Of a stretch of 64,000 nucleotides of DNA, positions 43,015 through 50,640 are shown piece after piece. The position numbers were made by a program, and so were the translations under genes. The notes beneath the pieces were generated by a model. That model was not told the DNA's origin. It was given only the letters and a program-made list of their open reading frames with translations, and did not search any database. The stretch's first letter is position 1, and each line of letters opens with the position of its first letter. The stretch is from contig JAIELW010000014.1 of assembly GCA_019752575.1 (NCBI GenBank), positions 1 to 64,000 of the forward strand. The letters run 5' to 3'. This DNA is from Xanthobacteraceae bacterium (GTDB lineage Bacteria > Pseudomonadota > Alphaproteobacteria > Rhizobiales > Xanthobacteraceae).

Positions 43015-45927
43015 TTGCGGTTCGGAAGGCTTGTATTTGCGTGCTTCGCCCTGCTTGCGGCCTCCGCGAGCCTTGCGCCCGTGCGCGCGGTCGAAGCCGT
43101 TGTCATCCGGCCGAATACTCCCGCGCTCGATCTGATGCCCGCTGCCGAGCGGCATGTCACCGAAGGCGACCGCCTGCAGGTTTCGACCGCTCCCGGCGCC
43201 GACGGCATCGTTCGCCGCATCGAAGTCCGTGCGCGCAACGCGAGCGGTGTCACACACTGGATCGTCTTCGCGCTTTCGAACAGCACCGACGAACAGCTCG
43301 ATCGCCTGCTCGTCGCGCCGAATTACCTGATGTCGGGCTCCGGTCTGTTCTGGCCCGATCTCGGTGCCGCGCGCATCGTGAATCTCACGCCGAGCCAGGG
43401 CTTCCGTCCCGACCGGCAGAACGCGAGCGACGCATCGGTCTACTTGATCACGATGGACCCCGGCTCGACCGTCACCTTCGTGGTCGAACTTTCATCCGCC
43501 CAGCTTCCGCAACTTCGTTTGTGGGAACCGCGCGCTTACGAAGCCAAGGTCAACTCGTTCACGCTCTATAACGGCATCGTCATCGGTGTCGCGGGTCTGC
43601 TCGCGCTGTTCCTGACCATTTTGTTCGTGGTCAAAGGCAGCCTGATGTTTCCGGCCGCCGCCGCGCTCGCCTGGGCGGTGCTCGCTTATATCGGCATCGA
43701 TTTCAACTTCTGGGCAAAAGTGTTTTCGCTCTCGCCCGCCGCCGAACAGTTCTGGCGCGCCTCCGGCGAGGCCATCCTCGCGGCAACGCTCGTCGTGTTC
43801 TTGTTCGCTTACCTCAATCTCGGCCGCTGGAACGTGCGCTATTCGCAGGCCGCCGCCGGCTGGCTCGTCTTTCTTGCGATGCTGGTTGCACTCGCGCTCT
43901 TCGATCCTTCGATTGCCGCCGGCATCTCGCGCGTATCCCTGCTCGTCGTCGCCTTCGCCGGCTTCGGTCTTGTGCTTTATCTCTCGACGCACGGCTTCGA
44001 TCGCGCGGTGCTTTTAATCCCGACCTGGTTCCTGTTCACGATGTGGGTGCTGGCTGCGGGCCTTGTCGTCTCCGGCGCGATCACCAACGATCTCGCCGCG
44101 CCCGCGTTGCTCGGCGGCCTCGAACTGATCGTGATGCTGATCGGCTTCACGGTCATGCAGCACGCTTTCGCAGGCGTCTCCGCGGAAGGCCTCATGAGCG
44201 ACGTCGAGCGCCGCGCGCTCGCGGTCACGGGTGCCGGCGAAGTCGTCTGGGATTGGGATGTGATCCGCGACCGCATCTTCGTGAGTCCGGAAGCCGAAGC
44301 GCTACTGGGTCTCAGGCGTGGCGCGATGGAGATCGAAGCGCAGACCTGGCTCGAATTCGTGCACCCCTCCGACCGCGACCGCATCCGGCTCGCGCTCGAC
44401 GGCATTCTCGACCAGCGCCGCGGCCGCATCATGCTGCCGCTGCGGCTCAAAGCCGAAGACGGCCATTACTTCTGGTTCTCGTTGCGCGCGCGGCCCGTGG
44501 TCGGCACCGACGGCGAGGTGCTGCGCGTCGTCGGCACCATGAACGACATCACCGAACTGAAAGTTGCCGAGGAACGCCTGTTGCAGGACGCGGTCCACGA
44601 CAACCTGACCGGTCTGCCGAACCGCGAACTGTTCCTCGACCGGTTGGACGCCGCGATCAATTTCGCCAAAGCCGACGACAAGATCCGCCCGACGCTGATC
44701 ATCGTCGATCTCGACCGCTTCAAGCAGCTCAACACCTCCGTCGGCACCGCGGCGGGCGACTCGATTTTGCTCACTGTCAGCCGCCGCCTGACGCGATTGC
44801 TCAAGCCGCAGGACACGCTGGCGCGCATCGCCGGCGATCAGTTCGCGGTCATTCTTCTTTCCGAGCGCGAGGCCGACCGTATTACCGCTTTCGCCGACAC
44901 GATCCGCAGAAGCGTGCGCGCACCCATCGGTTTCGGCGAGCGCCAGATTTTCCTTACCGCCTCCATCGGCCTCGCGCTCGTAGACGGCCAAACCAAGGAG
45001 CGCAGCGAGGTCCTGAAGAACGCCGAACTTGCGATGCACGCTGCGAAACAGGCTGGCAACGACCGCATCGAGGTCTTCAAGCCTTCCATGCGCAACGACA
45101 AGATCGACCGGCTCTCGCTCGAATCCGATCTGCGCCGCGCGCTCGAGAAAGACGAAATCGTCATCATGTACCAGCCGATCGTGCGGCTGGAAGACCGGCG
45201 GATCGCGGGCTTCGAGTCGCTCTTGCGCTGGAACCATCCGCGGCTCGGCCGGCTGGGTCCCGCCGAGTTCATTCCGATCGCGGAAGAGACCGGCCTGATC
45301 GTCGAGATCGGCCGTTTCGTGCTCGACCGTTCGGCACGGCAGCTTGCGTTGTGGCAGCGCGCGATGCGCGCGGATCATCCGCTATTTCTGAGCGTCAACA
45401 TTTCTTCGCGGCAGCTGATGCGCCACGATCTTATTCAGGACGTGAAAAGCGTGCTCTCGCGTCACGCGGTCGTACCCGGCTCGCTGAAGCTGGAGCTGAC
45501 CGAATCTCTCGTGATGGAGAACCCGGAGCTTGCCGCGCAGATGCTGCATAAGATCCGCGAACTCGGCGCCGGTCTGTCACTCGACGATTTCGGCACCGGC
45601 TATTCGTCGCTCGCGTATCTGCAACGCTTCCCGTTCGACACCATCAAGATCGACCAGCAATTCGTGAAAGGTTCGGGCAACAAGCGCGGCGTGCGTCCTG
45701 TGATCTTGCGCTCGATCGTGCAGCTCGCGCACGATCTCGGGATGGATGTCGTGGCTGAAGGCGCAGAGACGGATTCCGATGCGGTCGAGCTTTATCAGAT
45801 CGGTTGCGAATATGTGCAGGGCTTCGCTTTCGGCGAGCCGATGACGGCGGACGAAGCGCGCCGCCTGATCGCCCCCGAACTCAAGGAACGTGCGAGCGCC
45901 CGCACGGCAAGCGCCCCCGCGACCTAA
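43015..45927 (+). CDS. 7TM-PAS-GGDEF-EAL c-di-GMP signalling protein
   Basis: A 970-aa sensor. A signal peptide (about 1-26) and a periplasmic 7TMR-DISM-type domain (to about 180) lead into seven hydrophobic helices (about 183-390), a PAS domain (about 396-520), a GGDEF domain (from HDNLTGLPN near 528) and an EAL domain (about 715-955). The GGDEF motif is changed to AGDQF and the I-site to KPQD, so cyclase activity is unlikely. The EAL side is intact (FESLLRW, NISSRQL, ELTES, LDDFGTGYSSLAYL, IKIDQQFV, VAEGAET), so it is probably a c-di-GMP phosphodiesterase. The TTG start at 43015 is chosen because GGAGG stands 7 bases before it and it begins the signal peptide; the ATG at 42928 would add 29 atypical residues. 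Confidence 0.9.
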   Translation: MRFGRLVFACFALLAASASLAPVRAVEAVVIRPNTPALDLMPAAERHVTEGDRLQVSTAPGADGIVRRIEVRARNASGVTHWIVFALSNSTDEQLDRLLVAPNYLMSGSGLFWPDLGAARIVNLTPSQGFRPDRQNASDASVYLITMDPGSTVTFVVELSSAQLPQLRLWEPRAYEAKVNSFTLYNGIVIGVAGLLALFLTILFVVKGSLMFPAAAALAWAVLAYIGIDFNFWAKVFSLSPAAEQFWRASGEAILAATLVVFLFAYLNLGRWNVRYSQAAAGWLVFLAMLVALALFDPSIAAGISRVSLLVVAFAGFGLVLYLSTHGFDRAVLLIPTWFLFTMWVLAAGLVVSGAITNDLAAPALLGGLELIVMLIGFTVMQHAFAGVSAEGLMSDVERRALAVTGAGEVVWDWDVIRDRIFVSPEAEALLGLRRGAMEIEAQTWLEFVHPSDRDRIRLALDGILDQRRGRIMLPLRLKAEDGHYFWFSLRARPVVGTDGEVLRVVGTMNDITELKVAEERLLQDAVHDNLTGLPNRELFLDRLDAAINFAKADDKIRPTLIIVDLDRFKQLNTSVGTAAGDSILLTVSRRLTRLLKPQDTLARIAGDQFAVILLSEREADRITAFADTIRRSVRAPIGFGERQIFLTASIGLALVDGQTKERSEVLKNAELAMHAAKQAGNDRIEVFKPSMRNDKIDRLSLESDLRRALEKDEIVIMYQPIVRLEDRRIAGFESLLRWNHPRLGRLGPAEFIPIAEETGLIVEIGRFVLDRSARQLALWQRAMRADHPLFLSVNISSRQLMRHDLIQDVKSVLSRHAVVPGSLKLELTESLVMENPELAAQMLHKIRELGAGLSLDDFGTGYSSLAYLQRFPFDTIKIDQQFVKGSGNKRGVRPVILRSIVQLAHDLGMDVVAEGAETDSDAVELYQIGCEYVQGFAFGEPMTADEARRLIAPELKERASARTASAPAT

Positions 45928-45931
45928 TCGC

Positions 45932-46546
45932 TTAAGCGTGTCCGGCTTCGGACGAGAGCTTGCCGAGGTCGATTCCGATTTTCTTCAGCGCGAGATCGTA
46001 TTTCTGCTCCGCATCCGTACCGAAGACCAGCGCGCTGTCCGCTTCGCAGTTGAGCCAGCCGTTTGCCTGGATTTCGCTCTCGAGCTGTCCCGGCGCCCAG
46101 CCCGCATAGCCGAGCGCAAGCACCGCGCTTTCCGGTCCGCTGCCGTTCGCGATCGCCTTCAGAATGTCGAGCGTCGCGGTGAGGCAGATGCCGCCGTTGA
46201 TCGGCAGCGTCGAGTCCTTGATGAAATAGTCGGCACTGTGCAGGACGAAGCCGCGTTGCGTTTCCACCGGCCCGCCTTTCAATACGCGCACGATCTCGCC
46301 GTGCCTCGGCAACTCGATCAATCCCTCGCCGGGAATGACATCGAGCTGCACCAGAAGATCGGAGAAACGGATATTGGGCGCGGGCTGATTGACGATGATG
46401 CCCATCGCGCCCTCGGAGGAATGCGCGCAGAGATAGATCACCGAACGGCTGAAGCGCTCGTCCTGCATGGTCGGCATTGCGACGAGAATCTGGCCGTCGA
46501 GGTAACCTTCGTTCGGCGTTTTCGAAGACTCAGCGGCAATCTTCAT
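45932..46546 (-). CDS. yqgE: YqgE/AlgH family protein
   Basis: A 204-aa protein of the YqgE family: [52 protein letters not shown] and [17 protein letters not shown]. Its function is unknown, although the family is often annotated as a transcriptional regulator. The ATG at 46546 gives the standard N-terminus. It converges with the GGDEF/EAL gene with a 4-base gap. Confidence 0.92.
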   Translation of the reverse strand: MKIAAESSKTPNEGYLDGQILVAMPTMQDERFSRSVIYLCAHSSEGAMGIIVNQPAPNIRFSDLLVQLDVIPGEGLIELPRHGEIVRVLKGGPVETQRGFVLHSADYFIKDSTLPINGGICLTATLDILKAIANGSGPESAVLALGYAGWAPGQLESEIQANGWLNCEADSALVFGTDAEQKYDLALKKIGIDLGKLSSEAGHA

Positions 46547-46666
46547 GGGAAAAAGCCTATCCGAGCGCAAGCGGGATGAAAATGCGGCATGGGGACGGAC
46601 ATATTCACGCATTCGTGCTTGGGCTCCTGCCCGGTTTGATGCTTACCGTGTCTTCTTGGTGAAAAA

Positions 46667-47521
46667 ATGCGTGTGCATAAGTTAGGTTCCGTGCTCCTTT
46701 CCGCTGCATTGGCCGCTTGCGCGGCAGGCAATGCATTCTCCGCGTCGTCGGACGCGGTCGTCGCCGGCGAAGCGAAAGTGCGCCTGCTTGTCTCCGGATT
46801 GAACAATACAAATTCCGCGCCAGTTTTCAGGGGCGGTGTCGAGATCGTGCTGACGCCAGGCTGGAAAACGTATTGGCGTTATCCGGGCGATGCCGGGATT
46901 CCGCCGCGCTTCGATTGGAGCGGTTCCGAGAACGTGTCGCATGTCGAAGTGCTTTTTCCCGCGCCGAAGCGAATCACCGATGGCAGCGGACAGGCTTCCA
47001 TCGGCTATGAGGAGCGCGTGATTTTTCCGCTGCGTATCATTCCGCACGATGCGGCAAAGCCGGTCACGTTGAAACTGAAACTCGATTTCGCGACCTGCGA
47101 GAAACTCTGTATCCCCGCCGAAGCCGTTCTGTCGCTCGCCTTCTCCGGCGGCGCCTCCACGGAAAGCACGCTCGAAGAAGCGGAAAAGCGCGTGCCCGAA
47201 AAGCAGGATGTATCCAAACCGCGCCCGCTCGCGATCCTTTCCGCCAAGATCGAACGCGGCAAGGACCCCGAAGGCAAGGACAGCCGCGTGATCGTGAAGG
47301 CGCTCGCGCGCACCGTGGGCAAACTCGATCTCTTCGCCGAAGGGCCTGGCGAGGAGTGGACGCTGTCGCTGCCCGAGCTTCTCAAGAACGAGGCCGGACA
47401 CGCCATCTTCGCAATCCCGCTACGCGGCTCCCGTCTCGGCTCCAACGACGCGCCGCCGAAGCTCCGGCTCACGCTCGTTGCAGGCGAGCAAGCGATCGAG
47501 GCCGAAATCGTTCTCGACTAA
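46667..47521 (+). CDS. Periplasmic DsbD-N-terminal-domain protein
   Basis: A 284-aa exported protein. A signal peptide (about 1-25, ending NAFSA) is followed by a DsbD alpha-type immunoglobulin-like domain: GGVEIVLTPGWKTYWRYPGDAGIPPRFDW and the redox pair in FATCEKLCIPAEAVLSL. In full DsbD and ScsB the equivalent domain passes electrons to periplasmic partners. Here there is no membrane or thioredoxin domain, so it must work with another reductase or have a different role. It precedes a peroxiredoxin gene by 50 bases, a plausible redox link. Confidence 0.82.
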   Translation: MRVHKLGSVLLSAALAACAAGNAFSASSDAVVAGEAKVRLLVSGLNNTNSAPVFRGGVEIVLTPGWKTYWRYPGDAGIPPRFDWSGSENVSHVEVLFPAPKRITDGSGQASIGYEERVIFPLRIIPHDAAKPVTLKLKLDFATCEKLCIPAEAVLSLAFSGGASTESTLEEAEKRVPEKQDVSKPRPLAILSAKIERGKDPEGKDSRVIVKALARTVGKLDLFAEGPGEEWTLSLPELLKNEAGHAIFAIPLRGSRLGSNDAPPKLRLTLVAGEQAIEAEIVLD

Positions 47522-47571
47522 TGCACCGTCCTGACTAGGATGCGCCCCGCATTGAATGAGGCGAAACAACC

Positions 47572-48054
47572 ATGACGATCAAAGTGGGCGACAAGCTGCC
47601 CGAGGCGACCTTCCAGACCATGACGGCCGACGGCGTCAAGCCGAAGACAGCCGCCGAAATCTTCGCCGGCCGGAAGGTCGTGCTCTTCGGCGTGCCGGGC
47701 GCTTTCACGCCGACCTGCTCGCGCAATCACCTGCCCGGTTTCATCGCCAAAGCCGACGAGTTTTTCGCCAAAGGCGTGGACACGATCGCGGTCACCGCTG
47801 TCAACGACGTGCATGTGATGGGCGCCTGGGCGAAAGCGAACCCCGGCAAGGTCGAGTTTCTCTCGGACGGCAACGGCGCCTTCGTGAAATCCATCGGCCT
47901 GGACTACGACGGCACCGAACGCCTGATGGGTCCGGTGCGCTCGCGCCGCTATGCCATGTATGCCGAGGACGGCGTGGTAAAGGTGCTGAATATCGAGGAA
48001 GTCACCTCGAAAGCGGAAGTCTCCAGCGCCGACAATCTGCTGCAGGCTATCTGA
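47572..48054 (+). CDS. Peroxiredoxin (Prx5/AhpE-type, AhpC-TSA fold)
   Basis: A 160-aa peroxiredoxin with the peroxidatic Cys in PGAFTPTCSRNHLPGF, the Prx5-family signature, and the R-SRRYAMY region near the active site. It reduces hydrogen and organic peroxides, using thioredoxin or glutathione/glutaredoxin. An R1 repeat follows. Confidence 0.94.
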   Translation: MTIKVGDKLPEATFQTMTADGVKPKTAAEIFAGRKVVLFGVPGAFTPTCSRNHLPGFIAKADEFFAKGVDTIAVTAVNDVHVMGAWAKANPGKVEFLSDGNGAFVKSIGLDYDGTERLMGPVRSRRYAMYAEDGVVKVLNIEEVTSKAEVSSADNLLQAI

Positions 48055-48071
48055 AACAGATTGCCTTAAAT

Positions 48072-48162
48072 CGTCATGCCCGGCCTTGTGCCGGGCATCC
48101 ACGTCTTTACGGCTCTACGTTGCATCAAGGCGTGGATGGCCGGGACGAGCCCGGCCATGACG
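48072..48162. repeat. R1 palindromic repeat
   Basis: A standard uninterrupted R1 copy between the peroxiredoxin gene and the convergent DUF465 gene: hairpins CCCGGCCTTGTGCCGGG and GGCCGGGACGAGCCCGGCC. Confidence 0.92.
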
Positions 48163-48172
48163 AGAAGAAAAA

Positions 48173-48379
48173 CTAAGCGATAATATCCGGAAACAACTGA
48201 TCCTCGATGGCGCCGATGCGGTCGCGGAGCTGGAGCTTCCGCTTTTTCAGCCGCTGGACCTGAATCCGGTCATGCCCGGTCGAGCCGAGCAGCGCATCGA
48301 TCGCGGAATCGAGGTCGCGGTGCTCCTGCTTCAACCGTTCCAGTTCGAGCGTGAGTTCGCGCTCTTCTTCCCGCGTCAT
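48173..48379 (-). CDS. DUF465 (YdcH-like) small coiled-coil protein
   Basis: A 68-aa protein MTREEERELTLELERLKQEH continuing into HRDLDSAIDALL and RLKKRKLQLRDRIGAIEDQL, the YdcH/DUF465 helical-hairpin pattern. The function is unknown. The ATG at 48379 gives the family's usual length; the upstream frame is not protein-like. It is divergent from a second DUF465 gene. Confidence 0.85.
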   Translation of the reverse strand: MTREEERELTLELERLKQEHRDLDSAIDALLGSTGHDRIQVQRLKKRKLQLRDRIGAIEDQLFPDIIA

Positions 48380-48591
48380 TGCATCGCCGCATTTGCGAGG
48401 CGCGGACCGCGCCAAAATGAGTATCGCGCCGCGCGGGAACCCCGGCAAGCACCGGATATTGCGGCGATTTTCCCCTCCGTTACCAAGCCGGTGGATTGTT
48501 GCGCCGCTCCCTGCGGGTTCCAATCGACAAGCGATTCCTCCGGTGGCAACATTGCTCGTCTCGAACTGCAAACAGGGAGAGAACGCATCCT

Positions 48592-48768
48592 ATGTCGATT
48601 CAATCGCATTTGACCGAACTCGAGCGGAAGCATCAGGCTTTGGAGCGCGAGATCGAAGCCGAGCGCGCACACCCCAGCGGCGACAGCCTGAGGCTCGCAG
48701 AACTGAAGCGGCGCAAGCTCTCGCTCAAGGACGAAATCGCCAGACTGCAGGAAGAAACCGTCCACTGA
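48592..48768 (+). CDS. DUF465 (YdcH-like) small coiled-coil protein
   Basis: A 58-aa protein MSIQSHLTELERKHQALERE ... RLAELKRRKLSLKDEIARLQ, again DUF465. It is transcribed divergently from the longer DUF465 gene, with 212 bases between the starts. GGGAGA precedes the ATG at 48592 by about 11 bases. A terminator follows. Confidence 0.85.
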   Translation: MSIQSHLTELERKHQALEREIEAERAHPSGDSLRLAELKRRKLSLKDEIARLQEETVH

Positions 48769-48794
48769 ACGATTTTCAAGCCGTGCTTCTTTAA

Positions 48795-48825
48795 CCGCCG
48801 GCCGGTCGCCGGCGGTTTTATTTTA
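48795..48825 (+). terminator. Terminator of the 58-aa DUF465 gene
   Basis: Arms CCGCCGGC / GCCGGCGG with a CGGTC loop, then TTTTATTTTA, 27 bases past the stop. Confidence 0.88.
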
Positions 48826-48979
48826 CCCGCGGCAGGTAAGGTTACTTCGCAAGCCTAACGCGTAGGCTTACTACCGCGTTACACAAGACAGAATAATTGC
48901 CGGCGCTAATTTCTTTCTCGCCCATTGGCCGGGGATGCGTTTCGCATTTTTGCGCAATGCGGCCGAAGGCGAGGAACGG

Positions 48980-49393
48980 ATGAAAAAGATTCTGATAGCC
49001 GCTTTGGCGGCGCTGCTTCTCGTCATGCCGGCGGTTGCGCAGGCGCAGCAGCAGAAGAAAAAGAATCAAGAGCACGAGCAGAACCCGCTGGTCCTGCTCA
49101 TCGGCATCTTCAGCACGCTCAACTGCGTTTTCACCTGCGCCGGCGTAACGAAGACGATCGTGACCACGGTCTACGTGCAGCAGGAGGAACGGTTCGTCAG
49201 CACGGTTTCTAAATCCTCGAAGTACGGCGCCTATCTCGGCGGCGCGCTCGCCTGCACGTTTCTGTGGCCGTTCATCAATGTCGCCGTCGGCGGCAAGGAG
49301 CCGACTTCGGAAGAAGCGGTGCTGAACACCATTAGCTGCTGGGTGCCGGGGCTCGGTATCGTTCTTTATCTGCAAAACCAGTACACGCCCTGA
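48980..49393 (+). CDS. Unknown exported or membrane protein
   Basis: A 137-aa protein with a signal peptide (MKKILIAALAALLLVMPAVAQA), a Gln/Lys-rich mature start (QQQKKKNQEHEQN) and three hydrophobic stretches: PLVLLIGIFSTLNCVFTCAG, GAYLGGALACTFLWPFINVA and TISCWVPGLGIVLYL. There are four Cys residues in or near them. No family is recognised. AGGA lies 6 bases before the ATG at 48980. It is a single-gene unit bounded by terminators at 48795 and 49418, so it has its own promoter in the 48826-48979 gap. Confidence 0.75.
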   Translation: MKKILIAALAALLLVMPAVAQAQQQKKKNQEHEQNPLVLLIGIFSTLNCVFTCAGVTKTIVTTVYVQQEERFVSTVSKSSKYGAYLGGALACTFLWPFINVAVGGKEPTSEEAVLNTISCWVPGLGIVLYLQNQYTP

Positions 49394-49417
49394 CGCGGTA
49401 CTGACCCATAAAAGACA

Positions 49418-49450
49418 AAACCCGGCGCGAGCGCTCGCGCCGGGTTTTTA
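49418..49450. terminator. Bidirectional terminator between the unknown gene and cspA
   Basis: A perfect palindrome: AAAACCCGGCGCGAGC and GCTCGCGCCGGGTTTTT. It stands between two convergent genes and has T-runs on both strands, so it ends both transcripts. Confidence 0.92.
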
Positions 49451-49470
49451 TTGGCTCGGAAAGTAGGTTC

Positions 49471-49674
49471 TTACATCGCCTTGAGGTTTGCCGCCGCCGC
49501 CTTGCCGCGCTCGGTCGCGACTTCGAACGAAAGCTTCTGGCCCTCGTTCAGCGTCTGCATGCCCGCGCGCTGCACGGCCGAGATGTGCACGAACACATCC
49601 TTGCCGCCGTCATCCGGCTGAATAAAACCGAAACCCTTTTGGGTGTTGAACCACTTCACGGTACCAGTAGCCAT
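49471..49674 (-). CDS. Cold-shock domain protein
   Basis: A 67-aa CspA-type RNA chaperone: [21 protein letters not shown] (RNP1 KGFGFI) and [13 protein letters not shown] (RNP2 VFVHIS). The start has an ideal Shine-Dalgarno AAGGAGG with a 6-base gap, and a hairpin (CGCACG / CGTGCG, loop GAGA) just upstream at 49692-49707. Expression is likely high and may be temperature-dependent, as for many csp genes. Confidence 0.97.
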   Translation of the reverse strand: MATGTVKWFNTQKGFGFIQPDDGGKDVFVHISAVQRAGMQTLNEGQKLSFEVATERGKAAAANLKAM

Positions 49675-50098
49675 TCACGGCCTCCTTGAAACGCACGTCT
49701 CCGTGCGGTCGCCATCGGCGCCCCCGACCATCGGCGGGCGTCATGTCAATCCGAGTTTTGGGAAGTGTCTTGCAGATAGCCCCAAAACAGGAGCGTCGTA
49801 TCAAGGCCAGCCAAACCCAGTTGCGAGCCGGAAGTGACTCGATATTTAAGGCAAGGTCAAGGCGCAGAATAACCCCCAAGGCACTCAAGCTTACTCGCTC
49901 GGATTTGCATCAATTCGCAAACAAGCGCTTTAGTTCCCGTTTGCCAAAAAATTTTTACGGGCCGCTCTGCGGGCACGAGCCTCCCATGAATTAGGGAAAG
50001 GTTGCTGGCATATCAGCCGCCGCAACTTGTTTGCATGCACACAAAATCGAGCCGAACGAAATTTAGGCAGGCGGGGTTGTTGTGAGGCTGCGGCGCGC
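49675..50098. other. Gene-free upstream region of cspA
   Basis: 424 bases with no supported gene. The first 35 bases hold the cspA ribosome site and leader hairpin. A TTGACA box on the minus strand at 49744-49749 is a candidate -35 without a clear -10. The part at 49860-50040 is distinctly AT-richer (for example CCAAAAAATTTTTACG near 49943) and could contain the cspA promoter or an unrecognised small RNA. Confidence 0.4.
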
Positions 50099-50512
50099 TT
50101 AGCCCGCACCGTTCATCTTCCGCTGCACCCGCTTGTCGAAGCGCTCGACGTTGACGACCACGCGCTCGTGCACGCCGTCCCCGATCGGTTCTTTTTCGTC
50201 TTCCGCGAACACGTTGAAAAAGATCGTGCGGCCCTCGACCGCCGTCACTTCCGCGGTCGCCTTGATCTTCATGCCGACCGGCGTCGCGGCGTAATGTTTG
50301 ATGCTGAGCACCGTGCCGAGGCTTTGATGCCCCGGCGGCAGCAGATGCTCGGCGGCTTTGAGCGCCGCGGCCTCGATCAGGTTGATCATCACGGGCGTCG
50401 CCAGCACGCGGATTTTGCCGGAGCCGACGCGCGGCGCGGTGTGCTCCTCGCCGACGACGAGTTCGGCGATGCCTTTGATGCCCAGTTTGATGGCGGAGGT
50501 GGTGTCGGTCAT
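50099..50512 (-). CDS. FlK-like hot-dog thioesterase
   Basis: A 137-aa single-domain hot-dog protein. TPVMINLIEAAALKA, then SLGTVLSIKHYAATPVGMKIKATAEV, match the fluoroacetyl-CoA thioesterase (FlK) family, with the Thr, Glu and His of its catalytic triad at the expected places. The substrate need not be fluoroacetyl-CoA; most genomic homologues act on unknown acyl-CoAs. The ATG at 50512 is preferred; the Met at 50536 is created by the edge of an R1 repeat. Confidence 0.85.
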   Translation of the reverse strand: MTDTTSAIKLGIKGIAELVVGEEHTAPRVGSGKIRVLATPVMINLIEAAALKAAEHLLPPGHQSLGTVLSIKHYAATPVGMKIKATAEVTAVEGRTIFFNVFAEDEKEPIGDGVHERVVVNVERFDKRVQRKMNGAG

Positions 50513-50530
50513 TACGATCCAATTCTTATT

Positions 50531-50618
50531 CGTCATCGCCGCGCTTGTCGCGGCGATCTCGATTCATTGGGCACTATGCTCACCTAAACGAGATGGCCGG
50601 GACAAGCCCGGCCATGAC
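50531..50618. repeat. Shortened R1 palindromic repeat
   Basis: A variant with left hairpin TCGCCGCGCTTGTCGCGGCGA (a compensated change from GCCCGGC) and the usual right hairpin GGCCGGGACAAGCCCGGCC, and with a shorter middle section. Confidence 0.82.
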
Positions 50619-50640
50619 ATAAGGCGATTGAAAGGCCCGA

